A stretch of DNA of 64,000 bases, from NCBI GenBank assembly GCA_900545335.1, contig UQYP01000001.1, positions 261,089-325,088 on the forward strand, read 5' to 3'. The notes beneath the pieces were generated by a model. That model did no database searches. It saw only the letters and a list, made by a program, of their open reading frames with translations, and was not told the origin of the DNA. Positions 1-8,206 of the stretch are shown here, piece by piece. Each line of letters begins with the position of its first letter. The first letter of the stretch is position 1. The stretch is from an uncultured Sutterella sp. (GTDB taxonomy: Bacteria > Pseudomonadota > Gammaproteobacteria > Burkholderiales > Burkholderiaceae_F). Both the position numbers and the translations under genes were made by a program.

Positions 1-507
1 CTGTCTCTTGCTCGCGAATTGGGGCCGGTTGTGGCAGCGCTGCTTTTTGCCGGACGTGCCGGAACGTCGCTTACGGCAGAAATCGGTTTGATGCGTGCAG
101 GAGAACAGGTTGCGGCGATGGAAATGATGGGTGTGGATCCTGTCAGACGTGTGCTTGCTCCCCGCTTTTGGGGCGTACTGATTTCTTTGCCGCTATTGGC
201 CTGTATTTTTACCGCTGTGGGTATTTTCGGTGCCTGGATTGTGGGCGTAGTCATGATTGGTGTCGACGGAGGCGCTTTCTGGTCTCAAATGCAGGCGGGC
301 GTAGATGTTTTTTCCGACATTGGCAATAGCGTCATTAAATCTGTGGTATTTGCCATTGCCGTCGGACTCATCTCCTTATATCAGGGCTATAACGCCCGAC
401 CGACTCCGGAAGGCGTCTCTCGTGCCACAACCCGGACGGTGGTTATTTCTTCATTAATGGTTTTGGGGCTGGACTTTATCATGACGGCTCTGATGTTCTC
501 GGTCTAG
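1..507 (+). CDS. mlaE: MlaE phospholipid ABC permease (5' partial)
   Basis: Inner-membrane permease of the Mla system, which moves phospholipids between the outer and inner membranes. The reading frame is open from base 1, so the true start and roughly the first third lie outside the window. The visible part carries the family motif LGPVVAALLFAGRAGTS, the EQVAAMEMMGVDP segment and three or four hydrophobic stretches, and ends with a hydrophobic C-terminus typical of MlaE (about 260 residues when complete). mlaD follows after about 13 bases and mlaA, mlaC and mlaB follow it, so this is the middle of an operon whose ATPase gene mlaF is expected just to the left. Confidence 0.93.
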   Translation: MSLARELGPVVAALLFAGRAGTSLTAEIGLMRAGEQVAAMEMMGVDPVRRVLAPRFWGVLISLPLLACIFTAVGIFGAWIVGVVMIGVDGGAFWSQMQAGVDVFSDIGNSVIKSVVFAIAVGLISLYQGYNARPTPEGVSRATTRTVVISSLMVLGLDFIMTALMFSV

Positions 508-520
508 AAAGGGGTTTTTG

Positions 521-1009
521 ATGGAACGCAAAACAGATCGTAAACGTGGGGTGGAGCTCATGGTAGGGCTCTTTGTGGTTGCCGGTTTTGCCGCATTGCT
601 TTTTACGGCATTGCAGGCAGCTAATTTGGGCAGTTTTTCCTGGTCCCAGAAAACCTATACGGTAGAGGCTCTTTTCGATAACATCGGCGGTTTGAAGCCC
701 AGAGCTCCGGTTAAAAGTGCCGGAGTGGTGATCGGCCGCGTTGAAAGCGTCACTTTTGATAATACGCTCTACCAGGCAAAAGTCACGATGACCATTGACT
801 CACAGTATCAGTTCCCGACCGATACCGAAGCTCAGATTTTAACTTCGGGTTTGCTTGGCGAACAGTACATCGGTTTTGTAGCCGGTGCCGATGAAGAAGT
901 GCTCGAGACCGGAGGTAAAATCCGCAGAACTCAGTCTGCTATGGTGCTTGAGCAAATGATCAGTAAATTTATGTATAGCTTTGTGGAAAACAAAGACAGT
1001 AACCAATAG
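521..1009 (+). CDS. mlaD: MlaD, MCE-domain periplasmic lipid-binding subunit
   Basis: MlaD is anchored in the inner membrane and forms a hexameric MCE ring that passes lipid between MlaC and MlaFEDB. The protein has an N-terminal membrane helix (about residues 10-32, after a basic MERKTDRKRG start) followed by a single MCE domain with YTVEALFDNIGGLKPRAPV and the GLLGEQYIG segment. About 162 residues is normal for the family. ATG at 521 is preferred over an upstream TTG at 518 because it has AAAGGGG upstream at fair spacing. It sits between mlaE and mlaA in a tight operon. Confidence 0.93.
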   Translation: MERKTDRKRGVELMVGLFVVAGFAALLFTALQAANLGSFSWSQKTYTVEALFDNIGGLKPRAPVKSAGVVIGRVESVTFDNTLYQAKVTMTIDSQYQFPTDTEAQILTSGLLGEQYIGFVAGADEEVLETGGKIRRTQSAMVLEQMISKFMYSFVENKDSNQ

Positions 1010-1021
1010 GAAAATCAGGTT

Positions 1022-1786
1022 ATGTCCGCTACCTTAAAACGCTCTCTTTTGGCGATTGCACTGACTTCAACGCTGGCTTCCTGCGCGGTGGTTCCTCCGA
1101 ATTCCGGCGAAAACCCCAATGACCCCTGGGAAACTTTTAACCGTCAGACCCATGCCTTTAATATGACAATGGATGAGTATGTCCTGCATCCGATTGCCGT
1201 GGGTTACTCCGAGTATGTTCCGACGCCGGTTCAGGAGGGGGTTGATAACTTCTTCTCCAACCTCGGGGAACCGGGCAATATGCTCAACAATTTCCTGCAG
1301 GGAAAGTTTAAAGAAGGCGCAGTCAGTCTGGCACGTTTCCTGATTAACTCAACGGTGGGTATTGCCGGCCTTTTTGATGTGGCCTCGCACATGAGTTTGG
1401 ATTATTCTCCTGAGGATTTCGGTGAAACGCTCGGCAGCTGGGGGGTGGGACCGGGGCCCTATGTCGTTTGGCCGTTCTTGGGACCAAGCACTGTGAGAGA
1501 CACGGCAAGTATTCCAGTGGACTGGGCGACGTATCCGCCGACTTATTATTTCTGGGGTGAGGGGGATAAAACCGGTTACGCGATCGGTTTGGCAGCGCTT
1601 GATGCCGTCAACTCCCGTGCCAAGCTGCTCTCAACCGATGCGATGCTTCAAACCGCATTGGATCCATACGTAGCAGTACGCGAAGCTTATCTTCAAAATC
1701 GTGAAAATCTGGTCTGGGACGGTAATCCCCCGCTGACCCTGATGGAAGATGAGTTTGAAGACGAAGAGTACGATCAACAAAATTAA
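1022..1786 (+). CDS. mlaA: MlaA (VacJ) outer-membrane lipoprotein
   Basis: Outer-membrane lipoprotein that removes phospholipid from the outer leaflet and hands it to MlaC. The first 21 residues form a lipoprotein signal ending in the lipobox LASC. The mature part has the VacJ signature NDPWETFNRQTHAFN near residue 36, then NFFSNLGEPGNMLNNFLQGK and the FGETLGSWGVGPGPYVVWPF block. An acidic tail (EDEFEDEEYD) closes the protein. Length of 254 is usual. Its place inside the mla operon, rather than at a separate locus as in E. coli, is common in betaproteobacteria. Confidence 0.93.
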   Translation: MSATLKRSLLAIALTSTLASCAVVPPNSGENPNDPWETFNRQTHAFNMTMDEYVLHPIAVGYSEYVPTPVQEGVDNFFSNLGEPGNMLNNFLQGKFKEGAVSLARFLINSTVGIAGLFDVASHMSLDYSPEDFGETLGSWGVGPGPYVVWPFLGPSTVRDTASIPVDWATYPPTYYFWGEGDKTGYAIGLAALDAVNSRAKLLSTDAMLQTALDPYVAVREAYLQNRENLVWDGNPPLTLMEDEFEDEEYDQQN

Positions 1787-1800
1787 AGGAGCACCAGTCT

Positions 1801-2442
1801 ATGTTGCGACGAGTTTTTTTGTCACTTTTAGGTTGCCTTACAATCGCTTCGGTGGCTTTGCCTGTGTCAGCGGCTCCGGCTCAAACTTCACCGGAAGAAT
1901 TTGTATTGAAAGTCTCTAATGAAATTTTGGATGCGATTAAGAGTAATCCGAAGCTGCAGCAGGGTGATAAGAAGGCAGTAGAGGCATTGGTTGATGAAAA
2001 AATGATGCCGGCTGTGGATTTTCTGCGCATGACCCGTATGGCTGTAGGCCCCAAGTGGCGAGAAGCAACTGCGGCGCAGCGTGAGCAGCTCCAGCATCTT
2101 TTCCGTGAAACGCTGATTCAGGTCTATTCGGGCGGCTTAAGTATGGCCAAAGATCAAAAGGTTCGGATTCTGCCGCGCGGACAAAATGACGGAACCGAAG
2201 CGGTGGTGCGTACCGGTATGAGTTCTATCTTGGATCCCGGTAAACCTGAAATTCAGTTGGTGTATCGTCTGCGTAACCTTAAGGATCAAGGCTGGAAGGT
2301 TATTGATGTAAATGTCGAAGGCGTGTGGTTGGTGAGTAACTATCGCAATCAATATGGTCCTATCGCCGCACAGGAAGGTATTGATGGTTTGATTCGACGC
2401 ATGCAGCAAAGAGTGGATCAACCGCAAGCCGCTAAGAAATAA
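1801..2442 (+). CDS. mlaC: MlaC periplasmic phospholipid shuttle
   Basis: Soluble periplasmic carrier that shuttles phospholipid between MlaA and the MlaFEDB complex. A Sec signal peptide spans about residues 1-24 and ends in VSAAPA. The rest matches the MlaC/Ttg2D fold, with MMPAVDFLRMTRMAVGPKW and the later IDVNVEGVWLVSNYRNQY block characteristic of the family. 213 residues is the expected length. The start ATG has AAAGGAG 10 bases upstream. It lies 14 bases after mlaA and 5 bases before mlaB. Confidence 0.92.
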   Translation: MLRRVFLSLLGCLTIASVALPVSAAPAQTSPEEFVLKVSNEILDAIKSNPKLQQGDKKAVEALVDEKMMPAVDFLRMTRMAVGPKWREATAAQREQLQHLFRETLIQVYSGGLSMAKDQKVRILPRGQNDGTEAVVRTGMSSILDPGKPEIQLVYRLRNLKDQGWKVIDVNVEGVWLVSNYRNQYGPIAAQEGIDGLIRRMQQRVDQPQAAKK

Positions 2443-2447
2443 TCATT

Positions 2448-2723
2448 ATGAAAATTGATCAGGAAACGGTGACTTTTGACGATATCGGACATTGGGAGGT
2501 TCGCGCTCAGGAAGCTCTCAATGAGTCTGATGCCGTATTTGACTGCTCGTATGTCAAAAATGCCGACAGCGCTCTTTTGGCGTTGATTCTTAAGTGGCTG
2601 AAAGAAGCTCAGGAAAAAGGGCTCACTCCCCACATTGTGAATTTGCCTGAAGGCATGTGGAGTTTGGCAAAGCTTTATGGTGTCAGGAAATTGATTCGTC
2701 CCTATTGCCATAAAACGGAATAG
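2448..2723 (+). CDS. mlaB: MlaB-like STAS-domain protein
   Basis: Small cytoplasmic STAS-domain protein of about 91 residues that in other species binds MlaF and stabilises the transporter. The central DCSYVKNADSALLALILKWL corresponds to the STAS strand-helix with the conserved D/S region. The sequence is divergent, so the assignment rests on its STAS pattern together with its position as last gene of mlaEDACB. It begins 5 bases after the mlaC stop and is followed by a terminator-like hairpin. Confidence 0.82.
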   Translation: MKIDQETVTFDDIGHWEVRAQEALNESDAVFDCSYVKNADSALLALILKWLKEAQEKGLTPHIVNLPEGMWSLAKLYGVRKLIRPYCHKTE

Positions 2724-2753
2724 TTCGATAGGACCAATCGGTAACCATTGGAA

Positions 2754-2790
2754 AAAATCATGCTGTTTACACCTGTAGCAGCATGATTTT
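2754..2790 (+). terminator. Terminator-like hairpin ending the mla operon
   Basis: Perfect 12-base inverted repeat AAAATCATGCTG (2754-2765) and CAGCATGATTTT (2779-2790) with a 13-base loop, directly after mlaB and before murA. The A-tract/T-tract symmetry would let it work from either side. Confidence 0.75.
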
Positions 2791-2849
2791 CCTTTATTAT
2801 TAACGAGTCTTTGATAGAAAAATTGTGCCATTGTGCACCTGTGCAGGTT

Positions 2850-4100
2850 ATGGAAAAACTGAAAGTAACAGGCGGCTGCCGTCTTAACGGAGAAGTGAAG
2901 GCCTCAGGAGCCAAAAATGCTGCCTTGCCGATTTTGGCAGCCTCTCTTTTGACAGCTGATGATCTCGTTTTAAGTAATGTCCCCCACTTGTCTGATATTC
3001 GAACAATGGGAAAACTGTTGAGCGGACTGGGCATGATGGTGGAGCGTGAAGGCGAAACGGTCACTTTGAATGCCAAGGCTCTGACGACGCTTACCGCTCC
3101 TTACGAACTGGTTAAAACAATGCGTGCCTCTATTGTGACACTGGGACCGATGCTTGCGCGCTTCGGAGAGGCCCGGGTTTCGTTGCCCGGAGGCTGCGCA
3201 ATCGGAGCCCGTCCGGTGGATCAGCACATTAAGGGACTGCAGGCTCTGGGAGCTGAGGTCGTAATCGATCACGGTTACGTCGTTGCAAAAGCAAAGCGTC
3301 TTAAAGGTGCTCATATCGTAACCGATATGGTAACCGTGACCGGAACGGAAAATTTATTGATGGCTGCGACTTTGGCCGATGGAGTAACGGTGATTGAAAA
3401 TGCAGCCCGAGAACCCGAAGTGGTTGATTTAGCCAATTGTTTGACGGCAATGGGTGCAAAGATCCGCGGCGCAGGAACTCCTGTTATTGAGGTCGAGGGC
3501 GTATCGGAACTTCACGGGGCTCATCACTTTGTGTTGCCCGATCGAATCGAAACAGGCAGCTTTTTGGTCGCTGCTTTGATGACCAGAGGCGATGTGACGG
3601 TCACTCACGCGGCGCCGCACACTTTGGATATCGTTTTGGATAAGCTTCGTGAGGCAGGAGCAACCGTTCAGACAGGAGACGATTGGATTCGTGTTTCGAT
3701 CGATAAACGGCCCAAAGCGGTCAGTGTGAGAACCGTTCCTCATCCCGGATTCCCGACCGATATGCAGGCACAGTTTATGGCAATGGATACCATTGCGGAA
3801 GGCACGGGCCGGATAACGGAGACGATTTTCGAGAATCGGTTTATGCATGTGCCTGAACTTCAGCGCTTGGGGGCAAATATTACGGTTGACGGCCATACCG
3901 CTGTGGTCACCGGTGTGCAGGAGCTCTCCGGGGCAAATGTTATGGCAACCGATTTGCGTGCTTCGGCATCCCTAGTGATTGCCGGTCTTGTAGCCAAGGG
4001 CGAAACAATAGTCGATCGTATATACCATTTAGATCGTGGTTACGATCATATGGAAGTAAAATTAGCAGCATTGGGCGCTCAAATTGAGCGTATTGCCTGA
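2850..4100 (+). CDS. murA: UDP-N-acetylglucosamine 1-carboxyvinyltransferase MurA
   Basis: Catalyses the first committed step of peptidoglycan synthesis, transferring enolpyruvate from phosphoenolpyruvate to UDP-GlcNAc in the cytoplasm. Visible hallmarks are GAKNAALP with K22-N23, the fosfomycin-target cysteine in LPGGCAIGARPVDQHIKGL (about Cys116), and the RIETGSFLVAA and FPTDMQAQFMA blocks. About 416 residues from ATG 2850 is standard; the frame extends upstream to a TTG at 2811, but 2850 gives the normal MEKLKVTGG N-terminus. It follows the mla operon, a frequent arrangement in proteobacteria. Confidence 0.95.
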   Translation: MEKLKVTGGCRLNGEVKASGAKNAALPILAASLLTADDLVLSNVPHLSDIRTMGKLLSGLGMMVEREGETVTLNAKALTTLTAPYELVKTMRASIVTLGPMLARFGEARVSLPGGCAIGARPVDQHIKGLQALGAEVVIDHGYVVAKAKRLKGAHIVTDMVTVTGTENLLMAATLADGVTVIENAAREPEVVDLANCLTAMGAKIRGAGTPVIEVEGVSELHGAHHFVLPDRIETGSFLVAALMTRGDVTVTHAAPHTLDIVLDKLREAGATVQTGDDWIRVSIDKRPKAVSVRTVPHPGFPTDMQAQFMAMDTIAEGTGRITETIFENRFMHVPELQRLGANITVDGHTAVVTGVQELSGANVMATDLRASASLVIAGLVAKGETIVDRIYHLDRGYDHMEVKLAALGAQIERIA

Positions 4101-4126
4101 TCCGATTCTTTCTAAGAGGATGTGTT

Positions 4127-4468
4127 ATGCAAGATTGTATTTTCTGCAAAATCATCAAGGGCGAGATTCCCTGTAAGAAAGTCTATGAAGATGAAGACGT
4201 ATTGGCGTTTCATGATATTAATCCGGCTGCGCCGATTCATTTTCTGCTCATTCCGAAAAAGCACTTGGTCTCTTTGGCTGAAGCTCAGCCCGAAGACACT
4301 GCGCTTTTAGGTAAAATGCTGGCCTTGGTTCCTCAATTGGCCAAAGAGCAGGGCTGCCAGAATGGCTTCCGTGTTGTGATCAATACGGGTCGCGACGGCG
4401 GTCAGGAAGTGGGACATTTGCATATTCACGTCATGGGCGGACCGCAACCGTGGCCGCGTAGGAGTTAA
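4127..4468 (+). CDS. hinT: HIT-family purine nucleoside phosphoramidase
   Basis: Small HIT-domain hydrolase acting on adenosine 5'-phosphoramidate-type substrates. The N-terminal CIFCKIIKGEIP and the C-terminal catalytic histidine triad HLHIHVMGG are both present, and 113 residues matches HinT. It precedes tatA by only three bases. The hinT-tatABC order follows the his operon in many Burkholderiales; here the his genes are not adjacent, since murA lies upstream. Confidence 0.93.
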   Translation: MQDCIFCKIIKGEIPCKKVYEDEDVLAFHDINPAAPIHFLLIPKKHLVSLAEAQPEDTALLGKMLALVPQLAKEQGCQNGFRVVINTGRDGGQEVGHLHIHVMGGPQPWPRRS

Positions 4469-4471
4469 AAG

Positions 4472-4699
4472 ATGGGAAGTTTTTCCATTTGGCACTGGCT
4501 GATCGTTTTACTGATCGTGGTATTGGTTTTCGGTACAAGTAAGCTGAAGAACTTGGGGCGCGACTTGGGTGGCGGCATCAAGGGCTTTAAGGAAGGCTTG
4601 AAAGAAGGTCAGGAAGACGAACCTAAGAAGGTGACCAATGAGAGCCGTGCTGAAACGGTAGATGTTTCCGCTAAGGAAAAGTCTGAGACCAAGAACTAA
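4472..4699 (+). CDS. tatA: Twin-arginine translocase subunit TatA
   Basis: Pore-forming subunit of the Tat pathway, which exports folded proteins. It has a single N-terminal membrane helix (about residues 6-21), the FGTSKLKNLGRDLGGGIKGFK amphipathic helix region and a charged, unstructured tail. 75 residues is typical. It starts three bases after the hinT stop and is followed by a hairpin that separates it from tatB. Confidence 0.94.
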   Translation: MGSFSIWHWLIVLLIVVLVFGTSKLKNLGRDLGGGIKGFKEGLKEGQEDEPKKVTNESRAETVDVSAKEKSETKN

Positions 4700-4716
4700 G
4701 CGTTCAGAATCTGTAG

Positions 4717-4751
4717 GGGCGGGGAATCAGGTGAGTCTTCGCCCGTTTTTT
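4717..4751 (+). terminator. Terminator-like hairpin between tatA and tatB
   Basis: GGGCG (4717-4721) pairs with CGCCC (4740-4744); the stem can extend inward by four more pairs, two of them G-U. It is followed at once by a run of six T. It could act as a partial terminator that leaves tatA more abundant than tatBC; that role is inference. Confidence 0.55.
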
Positions 4752-4758
4752 GTTGCTT

Positions 4759-5358
4759 ATGTTTGATCTGGGTTTTACAGAAATTCTCGTGATCGGTGTG
4801 GTTGCACTGGTCGTGCTGGGACCTGAGAAAATGCCTGAGGTGGCTCGGGCAGCGGGGCGTTTTTTTGCAAAGGCTCAAGGCTATATTTCTCAGGTAAAAG
4901 GGGAATTTGAAAGAGAGTCTCAGCTTTCTGAAATCAAAAAACTGCGCGAGGAAATTGCTTCTTCGGCTGCCGGTCTGCGTCAGTCTGTCACCGAAGTACA
5001 AACGAGCCTCACAGAGCAGAGCCGAGAGTTAAATCAGGCGCTCGATCAGGTTTCAGGCAACCAAGAGACGCCATCGGATCCGTACACCGAGTTTAATCAG
5101 GCAGAATCAACTCTGAAAACTTCTCAATCGGAGAATACTCCCAGTCCCTTCAGCTGGGAAGTCGATCCCAGCAGCTCTGATGCCTATCGTTCACAGTACA
5201 TCCCCAGACGCTATAAACCCAGTCCGTCTCTTGATGATGTGATCACTGAACTTGAGGAAATGCGCAGGGTACTGGCCTTGCCGCGCAAGACTATGGGTGG
5301 CTACAACAGGCGTTATGCGCCCCGTTCCCGTGTCAATCGTCCCCGTATTTATCGATGA
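4759..5358 (+). CDS. tatB: Sec-independent translocase subunit TatB
   Basis: TatB works with TatC as the receptor for twin-arginine signal peptides. The N-terminal helix contains the conserved glutamate near residue 7 (LGFTEILVIGVVAL) followed by GPEKMPEVARAAGRFF, which distinguishes TatB from TatA. A long charged coiled-coil region (about residues 50-100) and a disordered basic tail follow. ATG 4759 is chosen over in-frame TTG codons at 4750-4753 because it begins the family's normal N-terminus. It is nine bases from tatC. Confidence 0.92.
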   Translation: MFDLGFTEILVIGVVALVVLGPEKMPEVARAAGRFFAKAQGYISQVKGEFERESQLSEIKKLREEIASSAAGLRQSVTEVQTSLTEQSRELNQALDQVSGNQETPSDPYTEFNQAESTLKTSQSENTPSPFSWEVDPSSSDAYRSQYIPRRYKPSPSLDDVITELEEMRRVLALPRKTMGGYNRRYAPRSRVNRPRIYR

Positions 5359-5367
5359 GAATCTTCG

Positions 5368-6153
5368 ATGGCTGAAAACAAAAAAATCACTTATGAGAGT
5401 CCGGAAGATGCAGAGGTGGATCGCGAGCAGCCTTTGATGTCTCATTTGCTTGAGCTCAGAAGCAGACTTGTGAGAGCCGCTGTCAGTGTTTTAGTGGTTT
5501 TTGCAGTGCTTTCGCCTTTCATGAAGCATATTTTCGACTTCTTAAGCCAGCCGCTGATGGCCGCCCTGCCTCAGGGAGTCAAGATGCTCTCAACGGGAGT
5601 GGTTGCGCCCTTTTTTGTCCCGTTAAAAGTCACGCTCTTTCTGGCTTTTCTCATTGCATTGCCTTACGTGCTTTATCAGGTGTGGGCATTTGTAGCTCCG
5701 GGCCTTTATAAGCGTGAAAAAAGACTCATTTTCCCCATTTTGGCTTCAAGCATTGTGATGTTTGCCGCGGGGATGCTTTATTGCTACTTCATTGTCTTTC
5801 GGATGGTGTTCATGTTCATTGCGGGATTTAGCCCGGAGAGCGTGAATTTTGCGCCGGACATTGATGCTTACTTCAGTTTTGTCATTACCATGTTTTTCGC
5901 TTTCGGCGTTACTTTTGAAGTGCCGATTGTTGTCATGGTGTTAAACCGAATGGGAGTGGCTTCTTATCATTCCCTCACTAAAGTCAGACCATATGTTATT
6001 GTCGGCGCATTTGTTATCGCGGCCATTGTGACGCCGCCCGATGTGATGAGCCAATGCCTGCTCGCCGTACCCTTGGTCATTCTTTATCAAGTGGGATTGT
6101 GGTGCGTGAAGTTATTCGGTAAAAAAGACGAACTAAGCGACTCTCAGTCCTAG
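5368..6153 (+). CDS. tatC: Sec-independent translocase subunit TatC
   Basis: Core multispanning Tat subunit that recognises the twin-arginine motif. Six hydrophobic segments are visible; the conserved MSHLLELRSRL start of the domain is near residue 24 and the FVAPGLYKREKR cytoplasmic loop near residue 115. The FAFGVTFEVPIVV segment matches the TatC family. 261 residues is usual. It ends the tatABC block; the NIF3-family gene follows 35 bases later. Confidence 0.95.
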   Translation: MAENKKITYESPEDAEVDREQPLMSHLLELRSRLVRAAVSVLVVFAVLSPFMKHIFDFLSQPLMAALPQGVKMLSTGVVAPFFVPLKVTLFLAFLIALPYVLYQVWAFVAPGLYKREKRLIFPILASSIVMFAAGMLYCYFIVFRMVFMFIAGFSPESVNFAPDIDAYFSFVITMFFAFGVTFEVPIVVMVLNRMGVASYHSLTKVRPYVIVGAFVIAAIVTPPDVMSQCLLAVPLVILYQVGLWCVKLFGKKDELSDSQS

Positions 6154-6188
6154 AATTTTCTTTCTTCTTCTTTAGTGGAGGAGATCTC

Positions 6189-6932
6189 ATGCAGCGACAA
6201 CGATTGATTGCTCAACTCGATGCATTTTTGCATCCGGAACTTTTTAAAGACTATGCGCCCAACGGTCTGCAGGTAGAGGGTAAAGAAGAAATTACCCGCA
6301 TCGTTACCGCAGTTTCAGCCACTCAGAATGTCATTGACAAAGCCCTTGCATTAAAGGCAGATGCACTGTTGGTTCATCATGGCTGGTTTTGGAAAAATGA
6401 AAATCCGGCTGTTGTGGGTATAAAGCACAAAAGACTGCAAACACTGCTTGGGGCGGATATCAATTTAATTGCCTATCATTTGCCGCTTGACGCACATGAA
6501 ACAGTCGGCAACAACGCGCAAATGGCTGCCCTTTTAGGAGCAAAAGATATTGAGCGAGGGGCTGAAGGCAATTTTGTCTGGTCAGGCTCAATTGAGCAAA
6601 AAAGCGTGGCTGATTTAGCAGCCCATTTAAGTCAGGCACTTTGCCGTTCTCCTTTGGTTTTAGGCGATGAACGAAAAACCGTTGAGCGTGTTGCCTGGTG
6701 CTCCGGAGCGGCAGAAGACTTTTTTGAAGCCGCTATCGGTATGGGAGCTCAAGCCTATATCAGCGGCGAGGCTACAGAGCGCACGACGCATCTGGCTCGG
6801 GAAAGCGGGGTACCTTTTTTGGTTTGCGGACATCACGCAACAGAGCGCTTGGGCATACGCGCCCTTGGCAACTGGGTAGAAAAAACGCTGGGTTTGGAGT
6901 GCATCTTCGTTGATGATGAAAATCCTATTTAA
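6189..6932 (+). CDS. NIF3/YbgI-family dinuclear metal-centre protein
   Basis: Member of the NIF3 (GTP cyclohydrolase I type 2-like) family, hexameric ring proteins with a di-metal centre. Metal ligands are visible as HHGWFWK near residue 64, the AYHLPLDAHETVGNN motif near residue 98 and the C-terminal CGHHATERLG block. 247 residues matches YbgI. The strong Shine-Dalgarno GGAGGAG lies just upstream. The biochemical role of the family is poorly defined. In related Burkholderiales this gene often precedes petABC, which is absent here. Confidence 0.88.
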   Translation: MQRQRLIAQLDAFLHPELFKDYAPNGLQVEGKEEITRIVTAVSATQNVIDKALALKADALLVHHGWFWKNENPAVVGIKHKRLQTLLGADINLIAYHLPLDAHETVGNNAQMAALLGAKDIERGAEGNFVWSGSIEQKSVADLAAHLSQALCRSPLVLGDERKTVERVAWCSGAAEDFFEAAIGMGAQAYISGEATERTTHLARESGVPFLVCGHHATERLGIRALGNWVEKTLGLECIFVDDENPI

Positions 6933-7071
6933 CCCATTGAAAACAAAAAGAAAAATTAAGTTTTAATAGCGTTTTTTTCAGGAAACTTTTAAAATTACCT
7001 GAAGGTGCATTGGTTAGGCACAAACTGCGAAGTGTAATCGATGCTTATTGCGCACCAAGGAGATAGAAAAG

Positions 7072-7674
7072 ATGATTTTGTATTCCGGAACGACTTGTCC
7101 GTTTTCTCATCGCTGCCGTTTCCTTTTGTATGAAAAGGGAATGGATTTTGAAGTTCGTGATGTCGATGTCAACAATATTCCTGCTGACATCCTGACCATG
7201 AATCCTTATGGTGAAGTGCCGGTCCTGGTCGAACGAGAATTCTTTCTTTATGAAGCCAACATCATCTGTGAGTATCTGGATGAGCGTTTCCCGCATCCGC
7301 AACTGATGCCGGCAGAACCCGTCCTGCGTGCTCGTGTTCGCTTGTTTATGTTTAATTTTGAACGTGAGCTCTTTACACATGTGAAGACTTTAGAGTCTCG
7401 TCAAGCTGACGAAGCGGCCAAGGAAGTGGCTAGAACCAATATTCGTGATCAGTTGACGGCTATGGCTCTGATCTTCACGAAGAATAAGTACATTTTCGGT
7501 GAAGACTTCACGATGCTCGATGTGGTGATGGCTCCGTTGCTTTGGCGCCTGGGCTTATATGGTATTGAGTTGCCGAAGTCTGCAGCACCTTTGCACAAGT
7601 ATGCCGAACGACTTTTCTCTCGTCAGTCATTTATTGACTCGATGACCCCTTCTGAAAAAGTCATGCGTCGCTAA
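7072..7674 (+). CDS. sspA: Stringent starvation protein A
   Basis: RNA-polymerase-associated regulator with a glutathione-S-transferase fold. The N-terminal thioredoxin-like domain begins with ILYSGTTCPFSHRCRF and the C-terminal helical GST domain covers about residues 90-195. ATG 7072 is used because CAAGGAG lies 10-16 bases upstream and gives the standard N-terminus; a TTG at 7048 is in frame but less likely. 200 residues is typical. It is paired with sspB, 23 bases downstream. Confidence 0.92.
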   Translation: MILYSGTTCPFSHRCRFLLYEKGMDFEVRDVDVNNIPADILTMNPYGEVPVLVEREFFLYEANIICEYLDERFPHPQLMPAEPVLRARVRLFMFNFERELFTHVKTLESRQADEAAKEVARTNIRDQLTAMALIFTKNKYIFGEDFTMLDVVMAPLLWRLGLYGIELPKSAAPLHKYAERLFSRQSFIDSMTPSEKVMRR

Positions 7675-7697
7675 CTTAAGGGAAAGGCGATCTTTTT

Positions 7698-8078
7698 ATG
7701 TCCAGACCGTCTATTAAATCGTATTTGGTTCAGGCCATATGGAATTGGTGCACGGATGTGGGTCTGACCCCGTACGTACTCGTTCGCGTGGACGAGCACT
7801 GTGTTGTCCCCAAGGAGTTTGTCGAAGACGGACAAATTATCTTCGATATCTCCTCAGAGGCAACCCATAACCTCTCTTTTGGTGATAAGGAAATCAATTT
7901 TGAGGCTCGTTTCGGAGAACTTCCCATGCGCTGCTGTGTTCCCTATCGGAATATCGCAGGGATGTTCCCGCAGGAAGAACCGAATAAGGGAATGATGTTC
8001 AGCCCCAATAGCGATGAACCGGAGGATGAAGAAATTCGTCCGACACCTCCCAAACCGGTTTTTTCTCGTGTAAAATAG
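7698..8078 (+). CDS. sspB: ClpXP specificity-enhancing factor SspB
   Basis: Adaptor that delivers ssrA-tagged proteins to ClpXP. The N-terminal folded domain (about residues 1-95) contains the NLSFGDKEINFEARFGE and IPYRNI-like (VPYRNIAGMF) segments, followed by an acidic linker (SDEPEDEEIRP) and a short C-terminal tail ending FSRVK, as expected for the ClpX-binding module. 126 residues is slightly short but within range. It forms an operon with sspA, and tRNA-Thr follows 12 bases later. Confidence 0.92.
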   Translation: MSRPSIKSYLVQAIWNWCTDVGLTPYVLVRVDEHCVVPKEFVEDGQIIFDISSEATHNLSFGDKEINFEARFGELPMRCCVPYRNIAGMFPQEEPNKGMMFSPNSDEPEDEEIRPTPPKPVFSRVK

Positions 8079-8090
8079 CGCACTCTTGAT

Positions 8091-8166
8091 GCCCGTTTAG
8101 CTCAGTTGGTAGAGCAACCGCCTTGTAAGCGGTAGGTCGTCTGTTCGAGTCAGTCAACGGGCACCA
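8091..8166 (+). tRNA. tRNA-Thr (anticodon TGT)
   Basis: A 76-base cloverleaf with encoded CCA: acceptor stem GCCCGTT/AACGGGC, D arm GCTC..GAGC, anticodon stem ACCGC/GCGGT around loop CTTGTAA, T loop TTCGAGT. The T stem GTCTG/CAGTC contains a U50-U64 mismatch, which is unusual. Confidence 0.95.
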
Positions 8167-8174
8167 TTAATCAG

Positions 8175-8206
8175 TCGCTAGCTTGGAAAAGCTGGCGATT
8201 TTTTTT
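8175..8206 (+). terminator. Rho-independent terminator after tRNA-Thr
   Basis: TCGCTAGCTT (8175-8184) pairs with AAGCTGGCGA (8189-8198) around a GGAA loop, followed by eight T residues. It ends the sspAB-tRNA transcript. Confidence 0.88.
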
